A stretch of DNA of 64,000 nucleotides from Haliscomenobacter sp041740695 (GTDB lineage Bacteria; Bacteroidota; Bacteroidia; Chitinophagales; Saprospiraceae), in contig NZ_JBGSLK010000003.1 in NCBI RefSeq assembly GCF_041740695.1, forward strand, positions 1 through 64,000, given 5' to 3'. Position numbers and translations under genes: made by a program. The notes beneath the pieces were generated by a model, which was not told the DNA's origin, did no database searches, and was given only the letters and a program-made list of their open reading frames with translations. This document shows, piece by piece, positions 7,442-15,649 of this stretch (its first letter is position 1; each line of letters opens with the position of its first letter).

Positions 7442-9313
7442 TCACTCCATCCCATCCTCCTCCAGCACCAATTCCGCGTCCTTCTCCCAAATCTCCATCT
7501 CACAAGGCTTACAATTGAACTTGAGCTTGTACTCCACCTCCCCATGCTTCAAGGTAAGTGGTTCGGCCACTTTGGTGCCCATAGTTGCGCGTTGGTAACG
7601 GGGGCATTTACCCAGTTCGTACTTCACGCAATATTTGGTCACCATCACCCGCGATTTGCCGGGGTCCCACTGCAACTCAAAAGCCTTTTCAATGTCGGTG
7701 ACGCCGTGGCGATGGTAGAATGCCCTGGCTAGTTTATTGGACACGTTGTAGGTAAAATCGAGCGTCTGCACTGGATAAGGGTGTTCTGTTTTGACGATCT
7801 GCGGTTCATCCCGCTGGTAATCCCGAATGCGGATTTCCGCCAATGCTTCCAGGGCCGCTCGGCGGATTTCGTTCACCTTTGAATTGGGCAAAAACCAGTT
7901 TTGCGAAAATTCCACCGCTATCTCATCCGTCATGAAAGGCGTATTGCCCGTTTTGGCAAGGTTCTTTTTGATGTTGTCGATCAACCCTTCGGCGTTTTTG
8001 GCGAGTTCTTTGGGCATGTCAAAGCTGGCCACATGCTCGTGGCCATCCTCGTCTACTACCCGCAGTGTGAAACCCGTTTCCGTCTCGCTGAACTGCATGG
8101 TCACCCCAATTTTCCGCACGGCGCTGTTTTCATTCTCCAGCATACGGTTGAATTCGGCGTCGTGGTTGCGGTAGATTTCCGTGCCGACTGGCAGGGGTTT
8201 CAAGGTATTGGGCACCACAATGTCGTTGACGATGATGTTGACCTGCACGCCATCGGCCACGCCCTGCTCGTTGAGGAAGTACAGGCCGTCGCCGTTGTTG
8301 AGCAACTCGTAGTTTTCGATCAGGTAGCCATTCGCTTTTTGCTCCAACAATTTGCCGATGTATTGGCCTTGGGACTTGGGGCTTTCCCAAGAGCCGATTT
8401 TACTGTGGCGCTGGTTGACAAAATAATCGGTGTAGCCCCGGTTGAAACTGCGATCCAGGCCAGGCTCAAAATTGTAAAAGGTGCGGCCCGAAGAGGCCTT
8501 TTGGTATTGATCGGGATGGGCCTCCAGGAAGGCATCCAGTCTTTGGCGCAGGTAGGAGGTATTGTTTTTGACATAAACAATATCTTTCAAGCGGCCTTCA
8601 ATTTTGAAGGAAGAAATGCCAGCCTGGATCAGATTGGGCAGCTCATCGCTCAGGTCCAAATCCTTGATGGACAAGAGGTGGCTGCTTTCAATGAGGGTAT
8701 TGCCATTGCCGTCGATCAGTTGGTAGGGCAGGCGGCAGTTTTGGGCGCAGGAGCCCCGATTGGCCGAACGTTCGCCGTTGGCAATGCTCATGTAGCAGTT
8801 GCCACTGAAGGAGACACAAAGTGCGCCAGTTACGAAAAACTCCAGTTCTACGTCTGAGGCTTCGTGGATTTCCCGCACCTGGTCCAGGTTCAGTTCCCGG
8901 GCCAGCACCACCCTTTTGATGCCAGCATCACCCAAGAATTTCACATGGCCGGCATCCCGGTTGTTGGCCTGGGTGCTGGCGTGAATGGCGATGGGTGGCA
9001 GCTCCATTTCCAGGATGCCCATGTCCTGAACAATGATGGCATCCACCCCAATGTGGTACAATTCCCAGATGAGTTGCCGGCAAGGCTCCAGCTCGTTTTC
9101 GTACAAAATGGTATTGAGGGTCACCAACACCTTTGCTTTGAACAAGTGGGCGTACCGGGCCAATTCGGCTATGTCTTCCACGGAGTTCGTGGCATTGGTG
9201 CGGGCACCAAACAGCGGCGCGCCAATGTACACGGCATCTGCGCCCGCATTGACGGCAGCCATGCCTTGATATAGATTTTTGGCCGGAGCCAGTATTTCGA
9301 TCTTTCTGCTCAT
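7442..9313 (-). CDS. U32 peptidase-family protein with C-terminal extension (RlhA/TrhP-like)
   Basis: A 623-residue protein. The N-terminal TIM-barrel half (about 1-330) opens with ILAPAKN and carries the U32 signature EFFVTGALCVSFSGNCYMS (about 155-175), then NRGSCAQNCR. The four cysteines match the iron-sulphur ligands of RlhA/TrhP proteins. Residues about 380-480 resemble the DUF3656-type middle region. Members of this family are now linked to prephenate-dependent hydroxylation of tRNA U34 or 23S rRNA rather than proteolysis. Which RNA this one serves is not clear. A good -7 element (9354-9361) lies 41 bases upstream of the start. Confidence 0.85.
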   Translation of the reverse strand: MSRKIEILAPAKNLYQGMAAVNAGADAVYIGAPLFGARTNATNSVEDIAELARYAHLFKAKVLVTLNTILYENELEPCRQLIWELYHIGVDAIIVQDMGILEMELPPIAIHASTQANNRDAGHVKFLGDAGIKRVVLARELNLDQVREIHEASDVELEFFVTGALCVSFSGNCYMSIANGERSANRGSCAQNCRLPYQLIDGNGNTLIESSHLLSIKDLDLSDELPNLIQAGISSFKIEGRLKDIVYVKNNTSYLRQRLDAFLEAHPDQYQKASSGRTFYNFEPGLDRSFNRGYTDYFVNQRHSKIGSWESPKSQGQYIGKLLEQKANGYLIENYELLNNGDGLYFLNEQGVADGVQVNIIVNDIVVPNTLKPLPVGTEIYRNHDAEFNRMLENENSAVRKIGVTMQFSETETGFTLRVVDEDGHEHVASFDMPKELAKNAEGLIDNIKKNLAKTGNTPFMTDEIAVEFSQNWFLPNSKVNEIRRAALEALAEIRIRDYQRDEPQIVKTEHPYPVQTLDFTYNVSNKLARAFYHRHGVTDIEKAFELQWDPGKSRVMVTKYCVKYELGKCPRYQRATMGTKVAEPLTLKHGEVEYKLKFNCKPCEMEIWEKDAELVLEEDGME

Positions 9314-9353
9314 TGGGTGCGCCTCGTTTCTTACTGCTAATTCGGATGAGGCG

Positions 9354-9361
9354 CAAAATTA
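9354..9361 (-). promoter_or_regulatory. -7 element for the U32 gene
   Basis: On the minus strand TAATTTTG exactly matches TAnnTTTG and is followed by GC. It lies 41 bases before the start codon. No well-spaced TTG -33 box is seen, so the call rests on the -7 match and position. Confidence 0.4.
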
Positions 9362-9423
9362 CAAAAATTAGTAAATGTTTGGTGGATCAACTTTGGGAGG
9401 TTGTTTAGGAGAAGTTCACTCAT

Positions 9424-9606
9424 TTACATTCCCAAGGCTTTTAAGGCTTCATACACCAAGAACCCGGGCCACAAAATGGCCTTTAAAATCCCTAAAAGAC
9501 CCATCCAGAAGCTTGTGGCATGGGAAATGTAATAGACAAGCGCGCCGATGAAACCCATCCCATAAATCGGGTTACTGGAGGCGTGGCGTTGAATTTGTTC
9601 TTTCAT
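9424..9606 (-). CDS. small two-helix membrane protein
   Basis: Sixty residues with two hydrophobic segments (about 15-32 and 34-52) and the pattern SNPIYGMGFIGALVYYIxHAT...LKAILWPGFLVYEALK. From memory this matches a widely conserved family of short, uncharacterised inner-membrane proteins. That conservation is why I call it a gene despite its size. It lies 110 bases downstream of the U32 gene on the same strand and could be co-transcribed. No function is known to me. Confidence 0.7.
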   Translation of the reverse strand: MKEQIQRHASSNPIYGMGFIGALVYYISHATSFWMGLLGILKAILWPGFLVYEALKALGM

Positions 9607-9706
9607 GGTGTTGATGCGTTTGATGCCTCAAGTTGTTGGTATTTGCTGCATTGTTGGAAAAACTAAAGTCAGTGGCGGGGCTGATTTTTTATGGGTTGTA
9701 ACTTGA

Positions 9707-9847
9707 TTATGAAGTGGTCATGACTTGGTATAGGTCGCTGACCGGAGCTAGAACTTCGGGAAAGAGCACCAATTTGTGCAGAAGGTATTCGCGAATGATC
9801 GGAAGAATTTGCCACCACAGGTGAAAGCTTGATTGTTGGGCAGGCTA
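9707..9847 (-). other. open frame remnant, possible gene fragment
   Basis: Forty-five sense codons between in-frame stops (9845-9847 upstream, TAA at 9707-9709) read as plausible protein (WWQILPIIREYLLHKL, then LFPEVLAPVSDLYQVM). The only methionine is near the end. It may be the tail of a decayed gene. The remainder of the 483-base gap 9607-10089 contains a short tandem array (9847-9885) and nothing else I can support. Confidence 0.25.
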
Positions 9848-9885
9848 AAGCGACACACAAAAGCGACACAAAAGCGACACAATTG
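9847..9885. repeat. tandem AAAGCGACAC repeat
   Basis: Three close copies of AAAGCGACAC(AC)A occur in 39 bases, followed near 9900-9930 by three related GCGGAT words. A simple repeat in the intergenic space before the DPP-IV gene. Confidence 0.6.
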
Positions 9886-10089
9886 CAGCGCGGAGGACGC
9901 GGATAAAGCGGATTTACGCGGATTTTTTCTCGCGCCTTCGGCACGAGTTGGGCAAAGTTCAGCAAAAGCATTCCAAACTCCGCATCACTCCCCCTTTTCG
10001 CCCTCCGTCGTCAAAAAACCACCATATCAATCCCCCTACTTTCCTTTTTCCAGCATTTTCCTATCTTCCCTCCAAAATTTTGGACTAGT

Positions 10090-12594
10090 ATGAAAAAACT
10101 CGTTATTGCCCTGTTTGTTTTGGGTTGCAGCACTTTGGGTATGGCCCAAAACAAACCCAAAGCCAATTATGACCTGGCCGCCCGTTTTTCCCAACCCAAA
10201 GTGGAAAAAATGGTCTTTTCCACCAGCGTAAGCCCGCATTGGCTCAAAGAATCGGAACGGTTCTGGTACCAGTACGAAACCAGTCAAGGCCGCAGCTACT
10301 ACCTGGTGGATCCCGCCAAAAAGCTCAAAAAGCTGTTGTTCGACAATGTAAAAATGGCCGCCGATCTATCGCGCCTCACTGGCGATCCCTTCGATGCACA
10401 GCACCTCGACATCACCAGCCTCAAATTCATCAACAAAGAAACCGCGATTCGTTTTGAAGTCAAGAGCAAATTGGCGGAAGAAGATGAAAAGAAGGATGAG
10501 GAAGAGGACGACATGAAACAGAAGAAGTCGGACGCGCCGCCCAAAAAAGTAAAGCGCACTTTTTATTTTGAATACGACCTCACCACGGGTGTACTCAAAC
10601 TCCTTGAAGACTACAAAAAGCCTAAAGACAAACCCACTTGGGCCAGCATTGCTCCTGATTCCTCTTATGTGGTTTTTTCCAAAAACTACAACCTCTACTG
10701 GATGGACAAAGCCAATTTCCTGAAGGCCGTGAAAAAGGAGAAGGACTCCACTATTGTTGAAACCCAATTGACCACCGACGGCGAAGAACATTACGGGTAC
10801 CACAGCGGCGTTTTTGGTCAAACCGACCTGGAGAAGGAAAAAAACAAAGGCAAACGCCAGGGGGCCAGTGTCCTATTTTCCCCCGATTCCAAAAAATTCG
10901 CGCTCGTTCGCAACAACAACCGCAAGGTCAAAGACTTCTGGGTGATCAATTCCATCGCGGAGCCCCGTCCTACCCTGGAGACCTACAAATACCACATGCC
11001 TGGCGAAAAGGGGGCCCCGCAACAGGAGATTTGGCTGGTTGATTTTCCGAGTAAAGCCTTGGTCAAGGTAGCGGTTGATACAACCATGAAAGACCAGGAT
11101 TTGAACCTGATGCGTGCCCCACGCCTGGCCAAAAACCGCGACGATGACCACCAACCGAACTTGTGGCTCGCCCCCAACTCGGATCAACTGTACTTCAGCC
11201 GTACCAGCCGCGACCTCAAACGTATCGATGTTTGTGTAGCGGATACCAAAACCGGCGTGTCCAAAACCCTGATCGAAGAACGCCTGAATACCTACGTGGA
11301 AACCCGTCCACTGGGACTCGTCAACAACGGCGAAGAATACATCCATTGGTCGGAACGCGACGGCTGGGCACATTTTTACCTGCACGACAAAATGGGCAAG
11401 CTGAAAAACCAGATCACTTCCGGTCCTTTCCACTGCGAAAGTATCGAAGCGATCGACAGCAAAAACCGGGTTTTGTACTTCCTGGCGAATGGTCGGGAGC
11501 CCGGCGAAGACCCTTATTTGACCCACCTCTACCGCGTCAATTTTGATGGAACAGGGTTGAAACTGCTGAGCAAAGGGGATTTCAACCATACCACGTCCAA
11601 CAACGACGTGAATACCTTTTTTGTCAACAATTATTCCCGCGTTAATACCACACCAAAGTCGGAATTGCTGGATAATTTGGGCACCAAGCTGATGGATTTG
11701 GAAACTGCCGATTTGTCCCAGCTTTTTGCCGCAGGCTACAAATTCCCGGAGCCCTTCGTGGTCAAAGCTGCCGACGGCATCACCGACCTGTATGGCGTGA
11801 TGTACAAACCCTTTGATTTTGATTCTACGCTCAAATACCCGATCCTCGAATACGTGTACCCCGGCCCACAAACCGAGGCGGTGAACAAGGCATTCTCAGC
11901 CGGCATGGATCGCACCGATCGGCAGGCGCAACTGGGTTTCATCGTGATCACCATCGGCAACCGGGGCGGGCACCCCAGCCGCTCCAAGTGGTACCACAAC
12001 TATGGCTACGGCAATCTGCGCGATTACGGTCTGGAGGACAAAAAAGTAGCCGCCGAACAACTCGCCGACCGCCACAAGTACATCGACCTCGACAAGGTGG
12101 GCATCTTTGGGCACTCCGGGGGCGGCTTTATGTCGACTGCTGCGATGTTGGTGTATCCCGATTTTTTCAAAGTTGCGGTTTCTTCCTCGGGCAACCACGA
12201 GAACAACATCTACAACCGTTGGTGGAGTGAAAAACACGATGGGGTCAAAGAAGTGAAGGACGCCAAAGGCAACATTACTTTTGAATACGACATCGACAAA
12301 AACACCGATTTGGCCAAAAACCTGAAGGGTAAACTCCTGATTTGTACGGGCGACATCGACAATAACGTGCATCCAGCGCTCACCATTCGGATGGCCAATG
12401 CCTTGATTAAAGCCAACAAACGTTTTGATTTTTTCATGTTTCCTGGGCAACGGCACGGTTATGCGGATATGAATGAGTACTTCTTCTGGCTGCGCGCGGA
12501 TTATTTTTGCAAACATTTGCTGGGAGATTATGAAGACAGCACGGATATTTTGCAGATGAATCGCGACAAACCCCTAAGTAATAAACGACCATAA
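10090..12594 (+). CDS. S9 family prolyl oligopeptidase, dipeptidyl-peptidase IV type
   Basis: An 834-residue protein with a signal peptide (cleavage near GMAQ at 17-20), a long beta-propeller region (about 40-590) and a C-terminal alpha/beta hydrolase (about 600-820). The catalytic triad is Ser676 in GHSGGG, Asp757 in DIDNNVHP and His789 in RHGYADM. Family members remove X-Pro or other dipeptides from the N-termini of peptides in the periplasm. A Lys/Glu/Asp-rich low-complexity stretch at about 125-155 is inserted in the propeller. It stands alone, flanked by repeats. Substrate preference is not deducible. Confidence 0.9.
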   Translation: MKKLVIALFVLGCSTLGMAQNKPKANYDLAARFSQPKVEKMVFSTSVSPHWLKESERFWYQYETSQGRSYYLVDPAKKLKKLLFDNVKMAADLSRLTGDPFDAQHLDITSLKFINKETAIRFEVKSKLAEEDEKKDEEEDDMKQKKSDAPPKKVKRTFYFEYDLTTGVLKLLEDYKKPKDKPTWASIAPDSSYVVFSKNYNLYWMDKANFLKAVKKEKDSTIVETQLTTDGEEHYGYHSGVFGQTDLEKEKNKGKRQGASVLFSPDSKKFALVRNNNRKVKDFWVINSIAEPRPTLETYKYHMPGEKGAPQQEIWLVDFPSKALVKVAVDTTMKDQDLNLMRAPRLAKNRDDDHQPNLWLAPNSDQLYFSRTSRDLKRIDVCVADTKTGVSKTLIEERLNTYVETRPLGLVNNGEEYIHWSERDGWAHFYLHDKMGKLKNQITSGPFHCESIEAIDSKNRVLYFLANGREPGEDPYLTHLYRVNFDGTGLKLLSKGDFNHTTSNNDVNTFFVNNYSRVNTTPKSELLDNLGTKLMDLETADLSQLFAAGYKFPEPFVVKAADGITDLYGVMYKPFDFDSTLKYPILEYVYPGPQTEAVNKAFSAGMDRTDRQAQLGFIVITIGNRGGHPSRSKWYHNYGYGNLRDYGLEDKKVAAEQLADRHKYIDLDKVGIFGHSGGGFMSTAAMLVYPDFFKVAVSSSGNHENNIYNRWWSEKHDGVKEVKDAKGNITFEYDIDKNTDLAKNLKGKLLICTGDIDNNVHPALTIRMANALIKANKRFDFFMFPGQRHGYADMNEYFFWLRADYFCKHLLGDYEDSTDILQMNRDKPLSNKRP

Positions 12595-12618
12595 CCAAAG
12601 GAACTAAGAGCGACTTGA

Positions 12619-12715
12619 TTTTCACAAAGGACACACAAAGGTTCACAAGGGGCACAAAGTTAGACGTTGACGATTCTTTGTGTCCTTTGTGAATCTTTGT
12701 GTTTTCTTTGTGAAA
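12619..12715. repeat. family A imperfect palindrome, copy 2
   Basis: The arms are TTTTCACAAAGG... on the left and ...CTTTGTGAAAA on the right, around the core GTTAGACGTTGAC at 12659-12671. Same family as 133-226 and 43212-43310. It fills the space between the peptidase stop and the symporter start. An in-frame ATG at 12680 would translate it, so the symporter is started later. Confidence 0.75.
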
Positions 12716-12769
12716 AAAAATACCGCTTCGGTTCTAACTTACAACACCTACACGCAAACACCTAAATCC

Positions 12770-14206
12770 ATGACTGCGAAACAGATCGGAATTGTCCTTG
12801 GTCCACTATTGTTCACCATTCTCCTGTTCATTCCTCCGCCGGAAGGCTTGGAACCTGCGGCCTGGAAAGCCATCGCCATGGCCGCCTGGATGCTCACCTG
12901 GTTCATCTCCGAGGCCTTACCCCTCCCTGTAACCGCTCTCCTGCCCATGGTCATCCAACCCCTTTTGGGCTTGGCCACGGTCAAGGAAGCCATGGCACCC
13001 TATTCCGACCCCATTATTTACCTCTTCATGGGCGGCTTCACCATTGCACTGGCCATGGAACGCTGGAACCTGCACCGCCGCATTGCCCTGAATATCTTGC
13101 GCATGACTGGCTCCAATGCGAATGGGATTATCCTCGGTTTTTTCTTGTCCACTGCTCTGATCAGCATGTGGATCAGCAATACGGCGACTACCATTATGAT
13201 GTTGCCGATGGCGCTGTCGGTCATTGATTTGGTCAATCAAAAAGATGAAAAAGGAAATCCCTTGCCCGGGATGCGCAACTTTGCGATTTCGATGATGTTG
13301 GGGGTGTCCTATGCTTCCAGTATTGGCGGGGTAGGCACTTTGATTGGCACGCCGCCGAACGTGGTTTTTGCGGCACAGATGAAAGAGTTATTTGACAAAC
13401 AAATCCCTTTTGGGCAATGGATGGCAGTAGGGGTGCCTTATTCTATTTTGCTGTTATTGGGTGGCTATTGGATCATTGTGCGCTGGGCCTATCCCAATCG
13501 TTTGGGCAAAATCGAGGGGGCCAGAGAACGTATGGACGCTGAATTGGCAAAACTCGGCCCGATGAGTGCGGGAGAAAAACGAACCACACTGGTCTTCTTT
13601 CTGGCTGCATCAGGCTGGATTTTTAAATTGCCAATCGAAAAGGCCATTCCAGGCTTGGTCATCGAAGAATCCGTGGTGGGCATTTGTGCCGCGCTGATGT
13701 TGTTTGCGGTGCCAATCAGCTTGAAAAACTACACTTTTGCCCTGGATTGGAAACATACCGAAAAATTGCCCTGGGGCATTTTGTTGCTTTTTGGGGGTGG
13801 GTTAAGCTTGGCTTCAGCCTTGTCTTCAACTGGTTTAATCGGTTTGATCGGCCAGCAATTTGCCGGAGGCAATGGGGGCTCCTGGCTGTTTTTACTCGCA
13901 CTCGTAACAGTGACGGTTTTTTTGACCGAGTTGTTGTCCAATGTCGCTTTGGTGGTGGTGTTCATTCCGGTCATCGGCGCGGTTGCCCAGGCTATGAATA
14001 TCGACCCAGTGGTGATGTGTATCCCCGTTACGCTGGCGGCCAGTAGTGGGTTTATGTTGCCCATGTCTACCCCGCCGAACGCCATTGTGTTTTCCAGTGG
14101 GCATTTAACGGTATCTCAGATGATGCGTGCGGGGGTCTGGTTGAACTTGTTGTCGATTGTGTTGATGACGATCTTTGGTAAATTGGTGGTGCCGCTGTTT
14201 TTTTAG
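12770..14206 (+). CDS. DASS (SLC13) family sodium/dicarboxylate or anion symporter
   Basis: A 478-residue inner-membrane protein with about 11 hydrophobic segments. It carries both SNT-type signature loops of the divalent anion:Na+ symporters: SNTATTIMMLP in the first half and LLSNVALVVVFIP in the second. The re-entrant GTLIGTPPN motif and the later MSTPPNAIV are also present. It should import dicarboxylates such as succinate, or sulphate/phosphate-like anions, with sodium. The ATG at 12770 gives the expected family length. The downstream M20 gene starts 35 bases on but has its own -7 element. Confidence 0.9.
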   Translation: MTAKQIGIVLGPLLFTILLFIPPPEGLEPAAWKAIAMAAWMLTWFISEALPLPVTALLPMVIQPLLGLATVKEAMAPYSDPIIYLFMGGFTIALAMERWNLHRRIALNILRMTGSNANGIILGFFLSTALISMWISNTATTIMMLPMALSVIDLVNQKDEKGNPLPGMRNFAISMMLGVSYASSIGGVGTLIGTPPNVVFAAQMKELFDKQIPFGQWMAVGVPYSILLLLGGYWIIVRWAYPNRLGKIEGARERMDAELAKLGPMSAGEKRTTLVFFLAASGWIFKLPIEKAIPGLVIEESVVGICAALMLFAVPISLKNYTFALDWKHTEKLPWGILLLFGGGLSLASALSSTGLIGLIGQQFAGGNGGSWLFLLALVTVTVFLTELLSNVALVVVFIPVIGAVAQAMNIDPVVMCIPVTLAASSGFMLPMSTPPNAIVFSSGHLTVSQMMRAGVWLNLLSIVLMTIFGKLVVPLFF

Positions 14207-14210
14207 TCCG

Positions 14211-14218
14211 TATCTTTG
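14211..14218 (+). promoter_or_regulatory. -7 element for the M20 amidohydrolase
   Basis: TATCTTTG matches TAnnTTTG exactly, is followed by C, and lies 24 bases before the ATG at 14242. The nearest TTG is 25 bases upstream, a little far for a -33 box. Confidence 0.45.
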
Positions 14219-14241
14219 CGGCGGAAAAAAGAGTACACACC

Positions 14242-15444
14242 ATGACATTGAAGGACAACATTCAAAAACTCGCCCAGGCTTATCACCCTGAAATAGTAGC
14301 CCTACGGCGACACATCCACCAAAACCCCGAACTTTCTTTTGAAGAACACGAAACCGGAAAATACGTCGCTGCGCAACTGCAAGAATGGGGTATTGCCCAT
14401 CAGACAGGCGTTGCAGGAACCGGAGTAGTGGCTTTAATCGAAGGAAAAAATCCTGGCAAAAATACGGTAGCCCTGCGCGCCGACATGGATGCCTTGCCCA
14501 TCATTGAGGCCAATGAGGTGCCTTACAAATCCCAAAACCCAGGAGTGATGCATGCCTGTGGGCACGATGTACACACTGCTTCCCTCCTGGGTGCCGCAAA
14601 AATCTTGCAGGAAACCCGTCAGGATTGGGAAGGCAGTGTAAAGCTGATCTTTCAACCCGCTGAAGAACGCCTGCCAGGCGGCGCTTCTTTGATGATCAAA
14701 GAAGGGGTTTTGCAAAATCCCAGTCCCACGGCCATTGCGGGCCAACACGTTCATCCGCCTTTGGCTGCCGGGAAAGTGGGATTTCGCCCAGGTCGCTACA
14801 TGGGTTCCTGTGATGAGTTGTACATCACCATTACGGGTAAAGGGGGGCACGGGGCCATGCCTCAAGACTGTGTTGACCCCATTCTGCTGGCCGCACACAT
14901 GATCACTGCTTTGCAGCAAATCGTCAGTCGCAACAACGACCCGACCATTCCCACCGTATTGACTTTTGGAAAAATCAACTCTACAGGTGGTGCAACGAAC
15001 ATCATCCCCAAAGAGGTAAAAATTGAAGGCACCTTCCGCACCATGGATGAAACCTGGCGCAAAGAAGCCCACCGCCGCATGAAATACATGGCCGAACACC
15101 TGATCGAAGGCATGGGCGGCAAAATTGATTTTTTCATCGATGTGGGTTACCCCTGTTTGCTCAATGATGAAGCGCTGACTTTGCGGATGCGCGAATCTGC
15201 TGAGGATTACCTTGGAGTAGAAAATGTGGTTGATCTTCCCGTGCGCCTCACCGCTGAGGATTTTTCATACTACTCTCAAGAGATGCCGGCCTGTTTTTAT
15301 CGATTGGGAACGGGGAATGTAGAGCGGGGGATCACCTCACCGGTGCATTCCGATACTTTTGATATTGATGAGGAGGCGTTGAAAGTGGGGGCTGGATTGA
15401 TGGCCTGGTTGGCGGTGCGGGAATTGGAGTTAACAGCAAGTTAG
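14242..15444 (+). CDS. M20D family amidohydrolase (N-acyl amino acid hydrolase)
   Basis: A 400-residue zinc or manganese amidohydrolase of the hippurate / IAA-amino-acid hydrolase group. Metal ligands are visible: Cys106 and His108 in HACGHDVH, Glu141-Glu142 in PAEE, the QHVHP histidine near 170, and a C-terminal histidine in SPVHSD. The lid/dimerisation domain spans about 185-300. It is cytoplasmic (no signal peptide) and should release free amino acids from N-acyl derivatives. The fused D-aminoacylase downstream on the other strand acts on related substrates, so the two may share a pathway, though they are not co-transcribed. Confidence 0.88.
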   Translation: MTLKDNIQKLAQAYHPEIVALRRHIHQNPELSFEEHETGKYVAAQLQEWGIAHQTGVAGTGVVALIEGKNPGKNTVALRADMDALPIIEANEVPYKSQNPGVMHACGHDVHTASLLGAAKILQETRQDWEGSVKLIFQPAEERLPGGASLMIKEGVLQNPSPTAIAGQHVHPPLAAGKVGFRPGRYMGSCDELYITITGKGGHGAMPQDCVDPILLAAHMITALQQIVSRNNDPTIPTVLTFGKINSTGGATNIIPKEVKIEGTFRTMDETWRKEAHRRMKYMAEHLIEGMGGKIDFFIDVGYPCLLNDEALTLRMRESAEDYLGVENVVDLPVRLTAEDFSYYSQEMPACFYRLGTGNVERGITSPVHSDTFDIDEEALKVGAGLMAWLAVRELELTAS

Positions 15445-15454
15445 TACTTTCATA

Positions 15455-15630
15455 AAACCCCGAAGGGGTGACATGATTATAGAAAATTCAAAGAGAGATG
15501 TTTTCAAAGAGAGAAACCCCGAAGGGGTGGCATTATTCTTATCTTTAAAATGCCACCCCTTCGGGGTTTTTCTAAAAAATCGTTCTGTCTTTCCAATTTT
15601 CTATAATTATTTCACCCCTTCGGGGTTCGG
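15455..15630. repeat. nested palindrome built from AACCCCGAAGGGGTG units
   Basis: Four copies of the CCCCGAAGGGG word (near 15456, 15514, 15553 and 15613) are arranged as an inner perfect hairpin (AAACCCCGAAGGGGTGGCAT against its complement, 15514-15573) inside an outer inverted repeat (GATTATAGAAAATT near 15475 against 15594-15608). It fills the gap between two convergent genes and would fold strongly on either strand, so it probably acts as a bidirectional terminator. Confidence 0.75.
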
Positions 15631-15649
15631 TTTTCTAATCGAATTATAC

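Noticed and set aside
7901..8857. 318-codon open frame opposite the U32 gene
   Set aside because: No recognisable protein features; lies wholly inside the well-supported U32 coding sequence.
9669..9971. 100-codon minus-strand frame
   Set aside because: Its composition reflects the tandem repeats (poly-Ser, Pro/Arg); no family resemblance and no promoter.
10873..11871. 332-codon open frame opposite the DPP-IV gene
   Set aside because: Antisense shadow; the plus-strand peptidase has an intact catalytic triad and normal length.
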